Part shown: piece after piece, positions 1-6,276 of the stretch
How positions within the stretch are numbered: the first letter of the stretch is position 1
How the letters are laid out: every line of letters begins with the position of its first letter
Source: a virus
Reading direction: 5' to 3' (one strand)
Virus record (IMG/VR): IMGVR_UViG_3300043122_000114
Location: 1-27,856 of that record
Length of the DNA: 27,856 nt
The notes under the pieces: model-generated
Seen by the model: the letters and a program-made list of their open reading frames with translations, nothing else
Told to the model about the DNA's origin: nothing
Databases searched by the model: none
Position numbers and translations under genes: made by a program

Positions 1-217
1 GCTCCACCGCCTCGGCCTGCTTGCGGAGGACGTAGGGCTCTGAAGCCTTTGTTGCAAGCTCCGACACCCGCGCCCGGGCCTTCCCCAGCTCCACCCTGGC
101 GCTTTTGTACAGTGCGCGCAAATCGCGGTTTGCGGCTCGCAGTGCATCGATTTCGCTGCGCACATCAGCGGCCGCTCTTGCAGCCACACCGGCATCGTCA
201 ACGTTCCAGTCACTCAT
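1..217 (-). CDS. Partial alanine-rich, probably coiled-coil protein
   Basis: Only the first 72 codons are inside the window; the gene runs off the left edge. It starts at the ATG at 217-215 and overlaps the stop of the upstream gene by 8 bases, as in a translationally coupled operon. The visible part begins MSDWNVDDAGVAARAA and is rich in Ala, Arg and Glu. It has heptad-like spacing around residues 18-60 (SEIDALRAANRDLRALYKSA), which suggests a coiled coil. No enzymatic motif is seen. It is the most distal visible gene of the minus-strand small-gene operon. The function is not recognised. Confidence 0.6.
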   Translation of the reverse strand, partial: MSDWNVDDAGVAARAAADVRSEIDALRAANRDLRALYKSARVELGKARARVSELATKASEPYVLRKQAEAVE

Positions 218-422
218 GATTGATACCCCGCTTCCCGTGCTCATACCGTTTGTCCCTGCTGGCAAAGAAGCCCATCCCGATAATGAACAGTAGCGGGAAA
301 AACCAAAGGGCTGTTCCGAGATGGTCGCCGTCAGTCAGAGCAACGATGGTCATAGGCTGGCCGTCTTTCAGGATCGCTGCGCCATCGCCGCAAATCCCCT
401 GACTATACTCGTGATCACTCAT
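210..422 (-). CDS. Small membrane protein, 70 aa, unknown function
   Basis: The start at 422 is chosen over an upstream alternative at 449 because a near-perfect ribosome binding site (AAGGAGGT) sits just before it. The protein starts MSDHEYSQGICGDGAAILK and has one hydrophobic segment near residues 37-54 (TALWFFPLLFIIGMGFFAS). A basic C-terminus follows (RDKRYEHGKRG), so it is probably an inner-membrane protein with a cytoplasmic tail. It overlaps both neighbours and belongs to a minus-strand operon of small genes. The size and single membrane segment would fit a holin-like or superinfection-exclusion protein, but nothing in the sequence proves either. Confidence 0.7.
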   Translation of the reverse strand: MSDHEYSQGICGDGAAILKDGQPMTIVALTDGDHLGTALWFFPLLFIIGMGFFASRDKRYEHGKRGINHE

Positions 423-618
423 CACACACCTCCTTCTCGTAATACTCAAAATCCTGCCTTCCGTTCTGCATCGGAGCGGCCTTGATCCCAGTCACCGTCA
501 CACAATTCGCGGGCCGGTACACATGCACCTCAAGTAACGCGCCGAGGATCAGGGCGCAGAGGGTCAGGACTATCCATCCGTGCCCCGCCTCGCTACTGTA
601 GCCGCTGCTTCGCCACAT
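415..618 (-). CDS. Small single-span membrane protein, 67 aa
   Basis: The ATG at 618 is preferred because GTGAGG precedes it; a GTG at 633 in the same frame is possible. One hydrophobic segment lies near residues 14-33 (HGWIVLTLCALILGALLEVH). A polar C-terminus with two cysteines follows (PANCVTV and KEVCDE). The 3' end overlaps the next gene's start by eight bases. The topology suggests a short cytoplasmic N-terminus and a periplasmic domain. No family is recognised. With the adjacent membrane and secreted-type genes it may form a small envelope-directed module. Confidence 0.65.
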   Translation of the reverse strand: MWRSSGYSSEAGHGWIVLTLCALILGALLEVHVYRPANCVTVTGIKAAPMQNGRQDFEYYEKEVCDE

Positions 619-910
619 ACTCGCACGCCTCACTAATCGCCGCCTGCCCCAACTTGTACATAAACCCGCCCCGGCCCATCACCGGCAGCTCACACTCTTT
701 GACCATAGCCGCTCGGACGCGCTCCGTCCACGGGTAGTCGGACAGCCAGTCGTCTACCTCGTCGATCACGCCCTGGTCTCCAGCGAGGTAGGCATCGAAC
801 AGGTCATCCGCCAGCTCTGAAACGGCGGCCTCATGCGCCTGCTGCTCGTCATGGGCAGCCTCGGCTTCAAAGTCGGTGGTTTTCCATGTGTCGTAATCCA
901 CTATTCGCAC
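593..910 (-). CDS. Acidic hypothetical phage protein, 105 aa
   Basis: A soluble, strongly acidic protein whose N-terminal 60 residues are rich in Glu, Asp and Ala (for example SELADDLFDAYLAGDQGVID). The C-terminal part contains MGRGGFMYKLGQAAISEACEY. The start is ambiguous. A GTG at 910 overlaps the previous stop, while another in-frame GTG at 901 has a better-spaced GGGGAG. Both give nearly the same protein. It overlaps the preceding gene and, at its end, the start of the small membrane protein gene. No function is recognised; the composition would fit a DNA mimic or a protein-binding inhibitor, which is speculation. Confidence 0.65.
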   Translation of the reverse strand: MRIVDYDTWKTTDFEAEAAHDEQQAHEAAVSELADDLFDAYLAGDQGVIDEVDDWLSDYPWTERVRAAMVKECELPVMGRGGFMYKLGQAAISEACEYVAKQRLQ

Positions 911-1077
911 TCCCCATCATAAGCCGGCCACCCATACTGGCCGCCTGAGTCTTTGTAGATCTGCGCCATCTCGCAGTACAGAGCTCGTTGCGCCTCTTCT
1001 TCGGCTTGCTCGCTGCCGGCGCATGACAGACCGATGATGAGCAGGACGATTGCGCCAACAAGGTAGCTAGGCCGCAT
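901..1077 (-). CDS. Small secreted or lipoprotein-like phage protein, 58 aa
   Basis: The start at ATG 1077 gives a classic export signal: MRPS, then the hydrophobic run YLVGAIVLLIIGLSCAG, then a charged soluble part. The GLSC at residues 18-21 is a weak lipobox (Gly rather than Leu at -3), so either lipidation or simple signal-peptide cleavage is possible. The mature part has a YCEMAQIYKDSGGQYGWPAY block; short YCEM...GWP.Y proteins recur in phages of gammaproteobacteria, but their function is not established. It overlaps the genes on both sides. A rival start at 1101 would bury the signal and is less likely. Confidence 0.65.
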   Translation of the reverse strand: MRPSYLVGAIVLLIIGLSCAGSEQAEEEAQRALYCEMAQIYKDSGGQYGWPAYDGECE

Positions 1078-1294
1078 GGTCAAAATCCTTACACAGCGCA
1101 ATTGCCGCGTTTTCAGTGATCAGTTTCAGCAGCCGGGGGTTGCCCTTGTAACTGGCCTGCAATGCTTGCGAGTAATGCTGGTGCGCCGCTACCCGGCGCG
1201 CCAAGTCTGACCAGTCAACCGGTAGCTTGCACTTTCCAGTTTCCAGCAGCTCGCTGGCTTGCTGGATGTGGTAGGGGTGTTGTGGGGTGGTCAT
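1067..1294 (-). CDS. Hypothetical phage protein, 75 aa
   Basis: The start at ATG 1294 has GGGAG about eight bases upstream; an upstream start at 1375 would overlap the previous gene and add a low-complexity head, so it is rejected. The protein begins MTTPQHPYHIQQASELLETG and is probably helical. It contains LPVDWSDLARRVAAHQHYSQ and ends in a hydrophobic helix followed by CKDFDHAA. No motif identifies a role. It overlaps the following secreted-type gene by 11 bases, consistent with coupled translation. Confidence 0.65.
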   Translation of the reverse strand: MTTPQHPYHIQQASELLETGKCKLPVDWSDLARRVAAHQHYSQALQASYKGNPRLLKLITENAAIALCKDFDHAA

Positions 1295-1349
1295 TGGGTT
1301 TCTCCCGTTTCCGTTGGTGGTGTTGCCGCCCTTTAGTGGGCGGATTTTG

Positions 1350-1514
1350 TTAAAGCAGGCCCATCTTGTAGGCATCGATCATTTGCGCCTTCGTCATTGT
1401 CTTGCCGTTTACTGTGTACGCGTCGCTGCCATTCAGCTGAAACTTCTCCTTTTTGTACTTGCCGCCTTTGCTGACAACATCTTTGCGAATCTGGGTCAGG
1501 GTTACGCTTTTCAT
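1350..1514 (-). CDS. Small basic hypothetical protein, 54 aa, first gene of the leftward operon
   Basis: The start at ATG 1514 has GGAGAG seven bases upstream. The protein is Lys-rich (KDVVSKGGKYKKEKFQ) and then reads AYTVNGKTMTKAQMIDAYKMG. That layout looks like a beta-hairpin plus helix and suggests nucleic-acid or protein binding. It is the promoter-proximal gene of the minus-strand operon, lying 37 bases downstream of the -10 box at 1551-1556, a place where phages often put small host-directed proteins. A role in host takeover is an inference only. Confidence 0.7.
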   Translation of the reverse strand: MKSVTLTQIRKDVVSKGGKYKKEKFQLNGSDAYTVNGKTMTKAQMIDAYKMGLL

Positions 1515-1550
1515 CTCTATCTCTCCATTGTTTCTCGATTTGATGAGTCC

Positions 1551-1579
1551 ATTGTATGACCCAAAAGCAATACTGTCAA
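1551..1579 (-). promoter_or_regulatory. Strong sigma70-type promoter for the leftward small-gene operon
   Basis: Read on the minus strand: TTGACA (1579-1574), a 17-base spacer, then TACAAT (1556-1551). The -35 box is perfect and the -10 matches five of six bases. The -35 lies inside TGTCAACAC, a site also present at the second divergent promoter region near 7800. It points at the gene starting at 1514. Confidence 0.85.
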
Positions 1580-1593
1580 CACTAAAAAGCAAT
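1563..1593. repeat. Direct repeat AAAAGCAAT, candidate operator pair
   Basis: AAAAGCAAT occurs at 1563-1571 and 1585-1593, 22 bases apart start to start, about two helical turns. The copies flank the -35 box of the leftward promoter and lie upstream of the rightward one. That arrangement suits a repressor or activator binding one face of the DNA; the HTH protein encoded at 1665 is the obvious candidate. Binding is inferred. Confidence 0.5.
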
Positions 1594-1604
1594 TTATTTT
1601 AGCC

Positions 1605-1633
1605 TTGACGCCATGATGTAGATGTTCCATACT
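1605..1633 (+). promoter_or_regulatory. Rightward early promoter
   Basis: TTGACG (1605-1610), 17-base spacer, CATACT (1628-1633). It lies 26 bases from the leftward -35, so the two promoters are divergent with a shared control region. It would start transcription near 1640, just before the HTH gene at 1665. Confidence 0.65.
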
Positions 1634-1664
1634 TCCATCCGTCAACCAACAACGAGGACATGAC

Positions 1665-1928
1665 ATGGCAGATAAAGAGGTTAAAGAGCTGGCGGAGCTG
1701 ATGAGGCTGACCGCCGTCGGCGTTTACGAGGCATCCGCCAGGGCGGGCATCGCGCCGTCGAACTGGTCGCGGTGGCGCGGGCATGGGGTAAGCCCCAACC
1801 TGTCGAAGTTCGGCAAGCTGCGCAGCGCTGTTACGGCGCTGGCGGTTGAATCGGGGCGACTGCCGGAAGGGTGCGAACACAAGAGCGTGCCGGAGTTGAT
1901 CGAGCTGGCTAAGGGGTGGCGGGTATGA
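1665..1928 (+). CDS. Small helix-turn-helix regulator, 87 aa
   Basis: First gene of the rightward early operon, beginning 31 bases after the -10 box; AACGAGGAC supplies a ribosome site. Residues 18-55 read as a Cro/phage-type helix-turn-helix: VYEASARAGIAPSNWSRWRG followed by a helix starting NLSKFGKLRSAVTAL. The basic SNWSRWR stretch would be the recognition helix. The length fits a Cro- or CII-type DNA-binding protein rather than a full CI repressor, as no dimerisation or protease domain is present. The position between divergent promoters suggests it controls both. Start codons are unambiguous. It overlaps the next gene by ATGA. Confidence 0.7.
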   Translation: MADKEVKELAELMRLTAVGVYEASARAGIAPSNWSRWRGHGVSPNLSKFGKLRSAVTALAVESGRLPEGCEHKSVPELIELAKGWRV

Positions 1929-2191
1929 CGTTGCATGATCGGATTATGAATCAGGCAACAGGAAAAGACTGCCCGGACGAGTTGCCCGCCAGAATGCTAT
2001 ACAAGCAGGGTCACCGGGACGCCAGACATGCGGCTGCCGAACTGTCAATTGAGGCTGATCAGTTGATGGCGGAGATGGGTAATGCGCTGGCTAGCATTGA
2101 TCCCGATGACTTGCCTCGAATGATAAAGGGTCGAGTGGCTCTTGCAATAAACCATTACAACACCTACATGGAGCGGAACAATGAGCAATGA
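1925..2191 (+). CDS. Hypothetical phage protein, 88 aa
   Basis: The ATG at 1925 overlaps the previous stop (ATGA) and is preceded by a G-rich ribosome site (AAGGGGTGGCGGG). The protein is mostly helical, starting MTLHDRIMNQATGKDCPDEL. A run around residues 30-60 (GHRDARHAAAELSIEADQLM) resembles the generic helical segment of many small phage proteins of unknown function. It ends HYNTYMERNNEQ. No catalytic or metal motif is visible. It overlaps the next gene by 11 bases. Confidence 0.7.
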   Translation: MTLHDRIMNQATGKDCPDELPARMLYKQGHRDARHAAAELSIEADQLMAEMGNALASIDPDDLPRMIKGRVALAINHYNTYMERNNEQ

Positions 2192-2636
2192 TATGAACCC
2201 AGCATTAAATCGTCTAGCGATCAAACTGAAAGAGTGGCCGAACGGCGCAAGGTACGCTGTCTTGGACATCGAAACAGATCAGGTTTACATAGATTGCGGA
2301 ACACAATACGGGCCCTCCTTTGACTTTACCCAATGGCTCCAAGCCCGCCGAGACTTGGGGTTTGTCATGACGGAGGAAGAGGAGGTCCCGCCAGCGCAGG
2401 AGTGGGGCAAAAGCGTACCCGAAGGAGTCCACAGTAAGTACCACCGCGAAATCAAGCCCGGCGTCTGGGTGGACGTGTACGACGTGCTACACGCCTGGCG
2501 CGTGCAAAATCCGGCATTGCAGCACCTGGTCAAGAAGGCGTTGCAGCCCGGCGGTCGTGGGCACAAAACACGCGAGCAAGACATGATCGATATTGTGGCG
2601 TCCGCGTTGCGGGCTGGGGAGTTGGAGGGTGAGTAA
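2181..2636 (+). CDS. Conserved phage protein with C-terminal DVYDVL...GHK domain, 151 aa
   Basis: The start ATG at 2181 overlaps the preceding gene. The N-terminal half (residues 1-85) includes ARYAVLDIETDQVYIDCGT, a beta-rich stretch not matched to a known family. The C-terminal part (about 95-145) carries WVDVYDVLHAWRVQNPAL and KKALQPGGRGHKTREQDMID. This pattern recurs in many phage proteins of unknown function that lie in early operons, often near recombination genes; this comes from recall and was not searched. The protein looks like a fusion of a variable head to that conserved tail. It overlaps the following gene by eight bases. Confidence 0.7.
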   Translation: MSNDMNPALNRLAIKLKEWPNGARYAVLDIETDQVYIDCGTQYGPSFDFTQWLQARRDLGFVMTEEEEVPPAQEWGKSVPEGVHSKYHREIKPGVWVDVYDVLHAWRVQNPALQHLVKKALQPGGRGHKTREQDMIDIVASALRAGELEGE

Positions 2637-4206
2637 TCTTGCTGAATCGCAGTTCTTCGCCCCAGCCAGCACGGACATGGTCGATAGTCTCATTGGCCGC
2701 TATCGGGAAGAGCGCCAGCGCATGGAGCGCGTGGTAGAGTATGTCTCTGGCGATGACTTCCGGTCGGTGATTTCGTATTTCGAGGATGCCGCCAAGCGGC
2801 AACACCACCAGGGCGGAAATACGCCGAGCTTCAAGCTGGAAAGTGGCCTGGCTGCGCTGGATGCCAGCTACTGGCACCAAGCCCTGAGCCTGACGGACGT
2901 TCTGGATTTCATGCCCACGAAGCGCCGGGAAGAGTGGTTTGATCTGATTCACAACCACAAAGCGCCGGAGTTTGAGGAAAGCGCCGTTCGCGCCACCCTG
3001 GCGGACCTTCTGGCCCAGCGTATGGACTTTCTGGCCGAAAAGGTAGACGGAATTTTCCGAGCCCTGAGCAAGGCGCACGTCACCAATCAGCCGGAGGGAT
3101 TCGGCAAACGCATGATCCTGACCGGCGTGACTAACGACTGGGGCAGCTATTCCCGCAGCCAGACCGGGCACCTGAATGATCTGCGCCAGGTGATTGCGAA
3201 ATTCATGGGGCGCGACGAGCCGGACTGGAATGCAAGCAACCGGGTTGTCGAGATCGCCCGAGCGAACCATCGGGGTGAGTGGGTGCCACTGGATGGCGGG
3301 GCGCTCCGGATTCGGTGCTACAAGAACAGCAATGCCCACCTAGAAGTGCATCCGGATATGGCGTGGCGCCTGAACGAGATCCTGCACCACCTGTACCCGA
3401 CCGCCATTCCATCCCGATTCCGGCAGAAGCCGAAGCGCAAGGTAAAAGAATTTACCTTGATGGAAAGACCTTTACCGTTCGCGGTGCTGGACGTGCTTCA
3501 CCGCCTTGGCCGTGCCTATGACACCGCAGAGCGTAGCCGCCGGCTGATTCCGAACGCTGTCCGAATCGAATCCCACGAAAAGGACAAGCATGTAATCGCC
3601 GAAGTTGAGCGGGTGCTAGAGCTGTTGGGCGGCGTGAAGCAGAACACCAACGCATACAGCTGGTATCAGTTCGACTACGACCCGGAACCGGTCATTAAAG
3701 AGATCGTGTGCACCGGCGTTATCCCTGACCAGAAAAGCCACCAGTTCTACCCGACGCCTGAGCACATTGCCCGGGATGCGGTGGAGCTGGCGGAGATCCG
3801 CACCGCGCACAACTGTCTTGAGCCGAGCGCCGGAACAGGCAACATTGCCGACCTTATAGACGCGCCCTTGCATTGTGTGGAGGTCAGCCCGCTGCACTGT
3901 GCTGTGTTGCGCGAGAAAGGTCACGAGGTCATTCAGGCAGACTTTCTGCAATGGTCAGAGGGGTTACCGAATCTGAAGTTTGACCGCATCGTAATGAACC
4001 CGCCTTACAGCCAGGGGCGATGGCAAGCACACATCGAGCACGCGGCAACCATGCTGCGCCCTGATGGTGTGCTAGTTGCCATCCTCCCGTCCAGCGCCAA
4101 GGGCAAAGACCTGCTGCCGGGCATGAACCTTACCTGGTCGAAGGTCTACGAAAACCAGTTCCGGGGTGCGTCGGTGGATGTTGTTATCATGAGGGCAGAG
4201 AAATGA
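2629..4206 (+). CDS. DUF4942-type protein with C-terminal N6-adenine DNA methyltransferase domain, 525 aa
   Basis: The GTG at 2629 is chosen because GGGGAG lies seven bases upstream and it overlaps the preceding gene slightly; an open stretch extends to 2593 without a better start. Residues 1-370 resemble DUF4942 proteins of phages and mobile elements. Residues 375-525 form a class I methyltransferase: motif I EPSAGTGN near 398-405 binds S-adenosylmethionine, and motif IV NPPY near 457-460 is the catalytic motif of adenine-N6 (and related) DNA methyltransferases. The expected target is DNA adenine, and the likely purpose is protection from host restriction or regulation. No cognate restriction gene is seen. 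The recognition sequence cannot be read from the protein. Confidence 0.8.
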   Translation: MSNLAESQFFAPASTDMVDSLIGRYREERQRMERVVEYVSGDDFRSVISYFEDAAKRQHHQGGNTPSFKLESGLAALDASYWHQALSLTDVLDFMPTKRREEWFDLIHNHKAPEFEESAVRATLADLLAQRMDFLAEKVDGIFRALSKAHVTNQPEGFGKRMILTGVTNDWGSYSRSQTGHLNDLRQVIAKFMGRDEPDWNASNRVVEIARANHRGEWVPLDGGALRIRCYKNSNAHLEVHPDMAWRLNEILHHLYPTAIPSRFRQKPKRKVKEFTLMERPLPFAVLDVLHRLGRAYDTAERSRRLIPNAVRIESHEKDKHVIAEVERVLELLGGVKQNTNAYSWYQFDYDPEPVIKEIVCTGVIPDQKSHQFYPTPEHIARDAVELAEIRTAHNCLEPSAGTGNIADLIDAPLHCVEVSPLHCAVLREKGHEVIQADFLQWSEGLPNLKFDRIVMNPPYSQGRWQAHIEHAATMLRPDGVLVAILPSSAKGKDLLPGMNLTWSKVYENQFRGASVDVVIMRAEK

Positions 4207-4361
4207 CCAAAACCGAACGCGAACTCCGAGCAGAGCTTTACGAAAAGAACCGGCAGCTCCAAGCGATAACGAAACAAGCCGCCCAACAACAGGAGCGCAT
4301 AGCAGAGCTTGAGGCGGCGCTGGGGCGGGTGTTTAAGGAGACGGTGCAATATGCGAGATAA
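4203..4361 (+). CDS. Short coiled-coil protein, 52 aa
   Basis: The start ATG overlaps the methyltransferase stop (ATGA) and the end overlaps the next start. The translation begins MTKTERELRAELYEKNRQL and is almost entirely charged and helical, with heptad spacing through QQQERIAELEAALG, so a parallel coiled coil is likely. The tight overlaps and the GC-rich third codon positions argue that it is a real gene. No function is recognised. Confidence 0.65.
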   Translation: MTKTERELRAELYEKNRQLQAITKQAAQQQERIAELEAALGRVFKETVQYAR

Positions 4362-4557
4362 ACGGCTGGAAGACCAACTCGGCCACGCCAAGCGCGAAAT
4401 CCGTGCGCTACAGGCCAAGCTGGACAGGATCAAAGCAATCGAGCTGCCTACGGGCGGCTCCGAAGATTACCAGCAGGGCGTTGCCGACATGGCGATTGCT
4501 GTGCATCGGGCGATGGAGCCTAATAAGCGACAGAGGGGGATGATTAACGATGGCTGA
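4351..4557 (+). CDS. Small helical hypothetical protein, 68 aa
   Basis: The ATG at 4351 has AAGGAG 10 bases upstream; an open stretch from 4309 has no ribosome site and overlaps the previous gene. The protein starts MRDKRLEDQLGHAKREIRAL and shows a coiled-coil N-terminus through about residue 30. A GGSEDYQQGVADMAIAVHRA segment follows. Similar short ...DYQQGVADAA... proteins are common in phages, but their role is unknown. It overlaps the zinc-finger gene by eight bases. Confidence 0.65.
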   Translation: MRDKRLEDQLGHAKREIRALQAKLDRIKAIELPTGGSEDYQQGVADMAIAVHRAMEPNKRQRGMINDG

Positions 4558-4744
4558 CGAAATCGACAAAGCAAACGATCTGGCAGAAATGGAGCGAATG
4601 GCCGCAATCCGGGCGGTGATTGCGCGGCCTGAGATGGCCTATTGCGGCCGCTGCCGGTGGTGCGATGAGCCGATTGAGCAAGGGGCTTATTGTTCGGCGG
4701 AGTGTGCTGAGGATGCCGCTAAGCGGGGGAGGTTTCATGCCTGA
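4550..4744 (+). CDS. DksA/TraR-like C4 zinc-finger protein, 64 aa
   Basis: The N-terminus MADEIDKANDLAEMERMAA is the typical helix of short TraR/DksA-type phage proteins. It is followed by a C4-type finger: C-x2-C at residues 32-35 and 38 (YCGRCRWC) and CSAEC at about 48-52. Family members of this size bind RNA polymerase through the secondary channel and alter promoter choice without ppGpp. That role is inferred from the family. The extra Cys (three in CGRCRWC) is a small oddity. It lies in the middle of the early operon, overlapping both neighbours. Confidence 0.75.
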   Translation: MADEIDKANDLAEMERMAAIRAVIARPEMAYCGRCRWCDEPIEQGAYCSAECAEDAAKRGRFHA

Positions 4745-4877
4745 CGCCAAGCCAGAAAACACCAAAGGGCGGCACAGCAAGCCGCCTTACCTTTGCCCGG
4801 ATGGGAGCAATCCTTGCGGGCGTTATGGGTATTGTTCGTATTGTCCGCATGAGCGGAAGGAGAGGAAAGCCAAATGA
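4737..4877 (+). CDS. Small cysteine-rich protein, 46 aa
   Basis: The ATG at 4737 follows GGGGGAGG, an excellent ribosome site, and overlaps the preceding gene by eight bases. The protein starts MPDAKPENTKGRHSKPPYLC. It has four cysteines (C-x6-C-x5-C-x2-C: LCPDGSNPCGRYGYCSYC), likely a zinc-binding ribbon, then a basic tail HERKERKAK. The combination suggests nucleic-acid or protein binding. No named family is recognised. Confidence 0.65.
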   Translation: MPDAKPENTKGRHSKPPYLCPDGSNPCGRYGYCSYCPHERKERKAK

Positions 4878-5092
4878 CCCAAACCAAACTAGCCAGCGCC
4901 ACCGAAGCCGCCTGCAACGTCGCAGTCGGCTACGCCGTGGCAATGCTGACACAAGCCCTCGTGTTCCCGCTGTTCGGCTTTTACGCCAGCACGGGCCAGC
5001 ATGCGGGCATAGCCTTAATCTTTACTCTCGTGTCTCTGGTGCGCTCGTATGCGCTCCGGAGGTTGTTTAACTGGATTGGAGTGCGAAAATGA
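4874..5092 (+). CDS. DUF7220-type small membrane protein, 72 aa
   Basis: It starts at an ATG overlapping the previous stop (ATGA). Two hydrophobic helices are visible, at about 14-38 (ACNVAVGYAVAMLTQALVFP) and 43-60 (HAGIALIFTLVSLVRSYA). A basic end RRLFNWIGVRK follows. This pattern, including TLVSLVRSYALRRLF, matches the DUF7220 family found in phages of Pseudomonas and relatives; the assignment is by memory of the consensus. It is expected in the inner membrane, and its function is unknown. It overlaps the next gene by four bases. Confidence 0.75.
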   Translation: MTQTKLASATEAACNVAVGYAVAMLTQALVFPLFGFYASTGQHAGIALIFTLVSLVRSYALRRLFNWIGVRK

Positions 5093-5277
5093 CCTACAAA
5101 CCCGAATCAGACCTAAACCACCACGCTCCAATCGACCCAAACCACCGCTACGCCTGCAAGGACAGGCCGCGCCCTGGGGAGCCTTGGTTGCCGCTGGAGG
5201 AGTCGAATTCCTGCGGCCACACATGGCGCACGACAGACCCCAGTTGTAGCGACTGCAAGTGGAGGCAAGACCCATGA
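5089..5277 (+). CDS. Small Cys/His-containing hypothetical protein, 62 aa
   Basis: It starts at the ATGA overlap with the membrane-protein gene. The sequence begins MTYKPESDLNHHAPIDPNHR and ends CGHTWRTTDPSCSDCKWRQDP, so four cysteines and several histidines could bind zinc. The C-terminal CGH...C..C pattern is like short zinc ribbons of phage early operons. It overlaps the next gene by four bases. The function is not recognised. Confidence 0.6.
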   Translation: MTYKPESDLNHHAPIDPNHRYACKDRPRPGEPWLPLEESNSCGHTWRTTDPSCSDCKWRQDP

Positions 5278-5435
5278 CCGAGCCAGAATGCCCCATCTGT
5301 GGCGGGCGCATGTCGTTTTTCTATGGCTGTCAGTGGGACTACGACCGGTGGCTGTGCTGGGATAGGCTCTGTGACGGCGAGATCGAGCTGGACACGACGA
5401 CTACGCCGGAGGAGATGGAGGATAGCGGCTCTTAG
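5274..5435 (+). CDS. Small zinc-ribbon-like protein, 53 aa, last gene of the early operon
   Basis: The start ATG overlaps the previous stop. The translation begins MTEPECPICGGRMSFFYGCQ, and further cysteines at WLCWDRLCDGEI complete a probable C4 ribbon. An acidic tail follows (TTTTPEEMEDSGS). The stop codon lies inside the hairpin of the terminator at 5424-5446, and the gene's end overlaps by four bases the end of the convergent minus-strand gene. Confidence 0.65.
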   Translation: MTEPECPICGGRMSFFYGCQWDYDRWLCWDRLCDGEIELDTTTTPEEMEDSGS

Positions 5436-5446
5436 GGGCCGCTTTT
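5424..5446 (+). terminator. Intrinsic terminator between convergent operons
   Basis: AGCGGC (5424-5429) pairs with GCCGCT (5438-5443) around an eight-base loop and is followed by TTTT. It ends the rightward early operon. The stem lies within the stop regions of both convergent genes. The minus-strand side lacks a T-run, so it probably works in one direction. Confidence 0.7.
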
Positions 5447-5686
5447 CAGTCTCTTACTATACCTCTTCCTATACTGCCTCAAACACTCCCGCCTGACCTC
5501 ATCTCGTACGCTCTCCGGTATTTTCTCAAGCTCCTGGCGTATCTGGTCAGGGTCCATGCTTTCGATGATTGTGGAGGCCCTGAAGTGGCAGAAAATGCGG
5601 AAGGCTTCTTTGGTGTGTTGGTCTAGGTCGGAAAGCAAAAGCCTGCCACTGAGGACAGGCTCCAGGCGCTTAGTTAGCGATTCCAC
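5432..5686 (-). CDS. Hypothetical protein downstream of ssb, 84 aa
   Basis: It uses a GTG start at 5686, directly after the SSB stop, with no convincing ribosome site, so it is probably translated by coupling to ssb. The protein is helical and charged; its C-terminal half reads DPDQIRQELEKIPESVRDEV then RRECLRQYRKRYSKRLKSG, a strongly basic helix. An internal ATG near 5554 could make a shorter form of about 40 residues. No known domain is recognised. The operon position suggests a link to replication or recombination. Confidence 0.6.
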   Translation of the reverse strand: MESLTKRLEPVLSGRLLLSDLDQHTKEAFRIFCHFRASTIIESMDPDQIRQELEKIPESVRDEVRRECLRQYRKRYSKRLKSGP

Positions 5687-6067
5687 CTAAAAAGGCACAT
5701 CTGAGTCGTAATCATCTGCTGGCGATGGCTCATCTTGCGCCCGCTGCTGCGCAGACTGGTTATTGCCCTCAGCCTTACCGCCAACCAGATCAACACTGTT
5801 GCAGCGCAACTTCAGATAGGTTTTACCATTGTCGGCTTCAAACGTGGACAGCTCGCCAGACACTGCTACCTGCTGGCCCTTCTTTAGATATTCAGGCAGC
5901 TTCCCTTCTGCGGGCTTGCCCCACAAAGAGCAGTCGAGCCACACTGTTTGAGCTTTATCGCCAAAGCCTGCCCTCATTGCTACGCTAAAGTTACAGACTG
6001 TCGTGCCGCCCACGTTATTAATTTTGCAGTCCTGGCCGATATTCCCGGTCGCTGTTAGTACGTTCAT
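5687..6067 (-). CDS. ssb: Single-stranded DNA-binding protein, 126 aa
   Basis: An OB-fold SSB: the N-terminus MNVLTATGNIGQDCKINNVG, FSVAMRAGF, WLDCSLWGKPAEGKLPEYLK and KGQQVAVSGELSTFE follow the order of bacterial and phage SSB proteins. A disordered Gln/Ala/Asp-rich linker leads to the acidic tip DSDVPF, equivalent to the DDDIPF tail that recruits replication and repair proteins. It would coat single-stranded DNA during replication and RecE-type recombination. AAGGAG lies nine bases before the ATG. It is shorter than host SSB (about 178 aa in E. coli), as usual for phages. Confidence 0.93.
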   Translation of the reverse strand: MNVLTATGNIGQDCKINNVGGTTVCNFSVAMRAGFGDKAQTVWLDCSLWGKPAEGKLPEYLKKGQQVAVSGELSTFEADNGKTYLKLRCNSVDLVGGKAEGNNQSAQQRAQDEPSPADDYDSDVPF

Positions 6068-6276
6068 TATTTTGACTCCTTCATCATATCCATAAGTTCT
6101 TCAATCGCAGAGTATGCGCTGCCGGTTAGGCGGTCACTTTCTGCCATCAGTTTTTCGTGGTCTTCATTGTCATAGCCATCAAAGCACGCAAGGTGGTGCG
6201 GATCAACGCACCCCTGCTGCACAAAGTGGTTTATGTCTTCAAGTTCGCATAATAGCGCTCTTAGGCGTTCGCGCAT
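6067..6276 (-). CDS. Hypothetical protein between recombination genes, 69 aa
   Basis: The ATG at 6276 (GAGG seven bases upstream) is preferred over a GTG one codon earlier. It overlaps the previous gene's stop and ends at the ssb start. The protein starts MRERLRALLCELEDINHFVQ and carries CVDPHHLACFDGYDNEDHEK, with two Cys and three His that might bind a metal, then a helical end EELMDMMKESK. No family is recognised; it could be an accessory factor of the exonuclease/SSB operon. Confidence 0.6.
   Translation of the reverse strand: MRERLRALLCELEDINHFVQQGCVDPHHLACFDGYDNEDHEKLMAESDRLTGSAYSAIEELMDMMKESK

Noticed and set aside
2530-3339. 269-codon minus-strand frame opposite the methyltransferase gene
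   Set aside because: Antisense of a well-supported gene; no known motif and no promoter.
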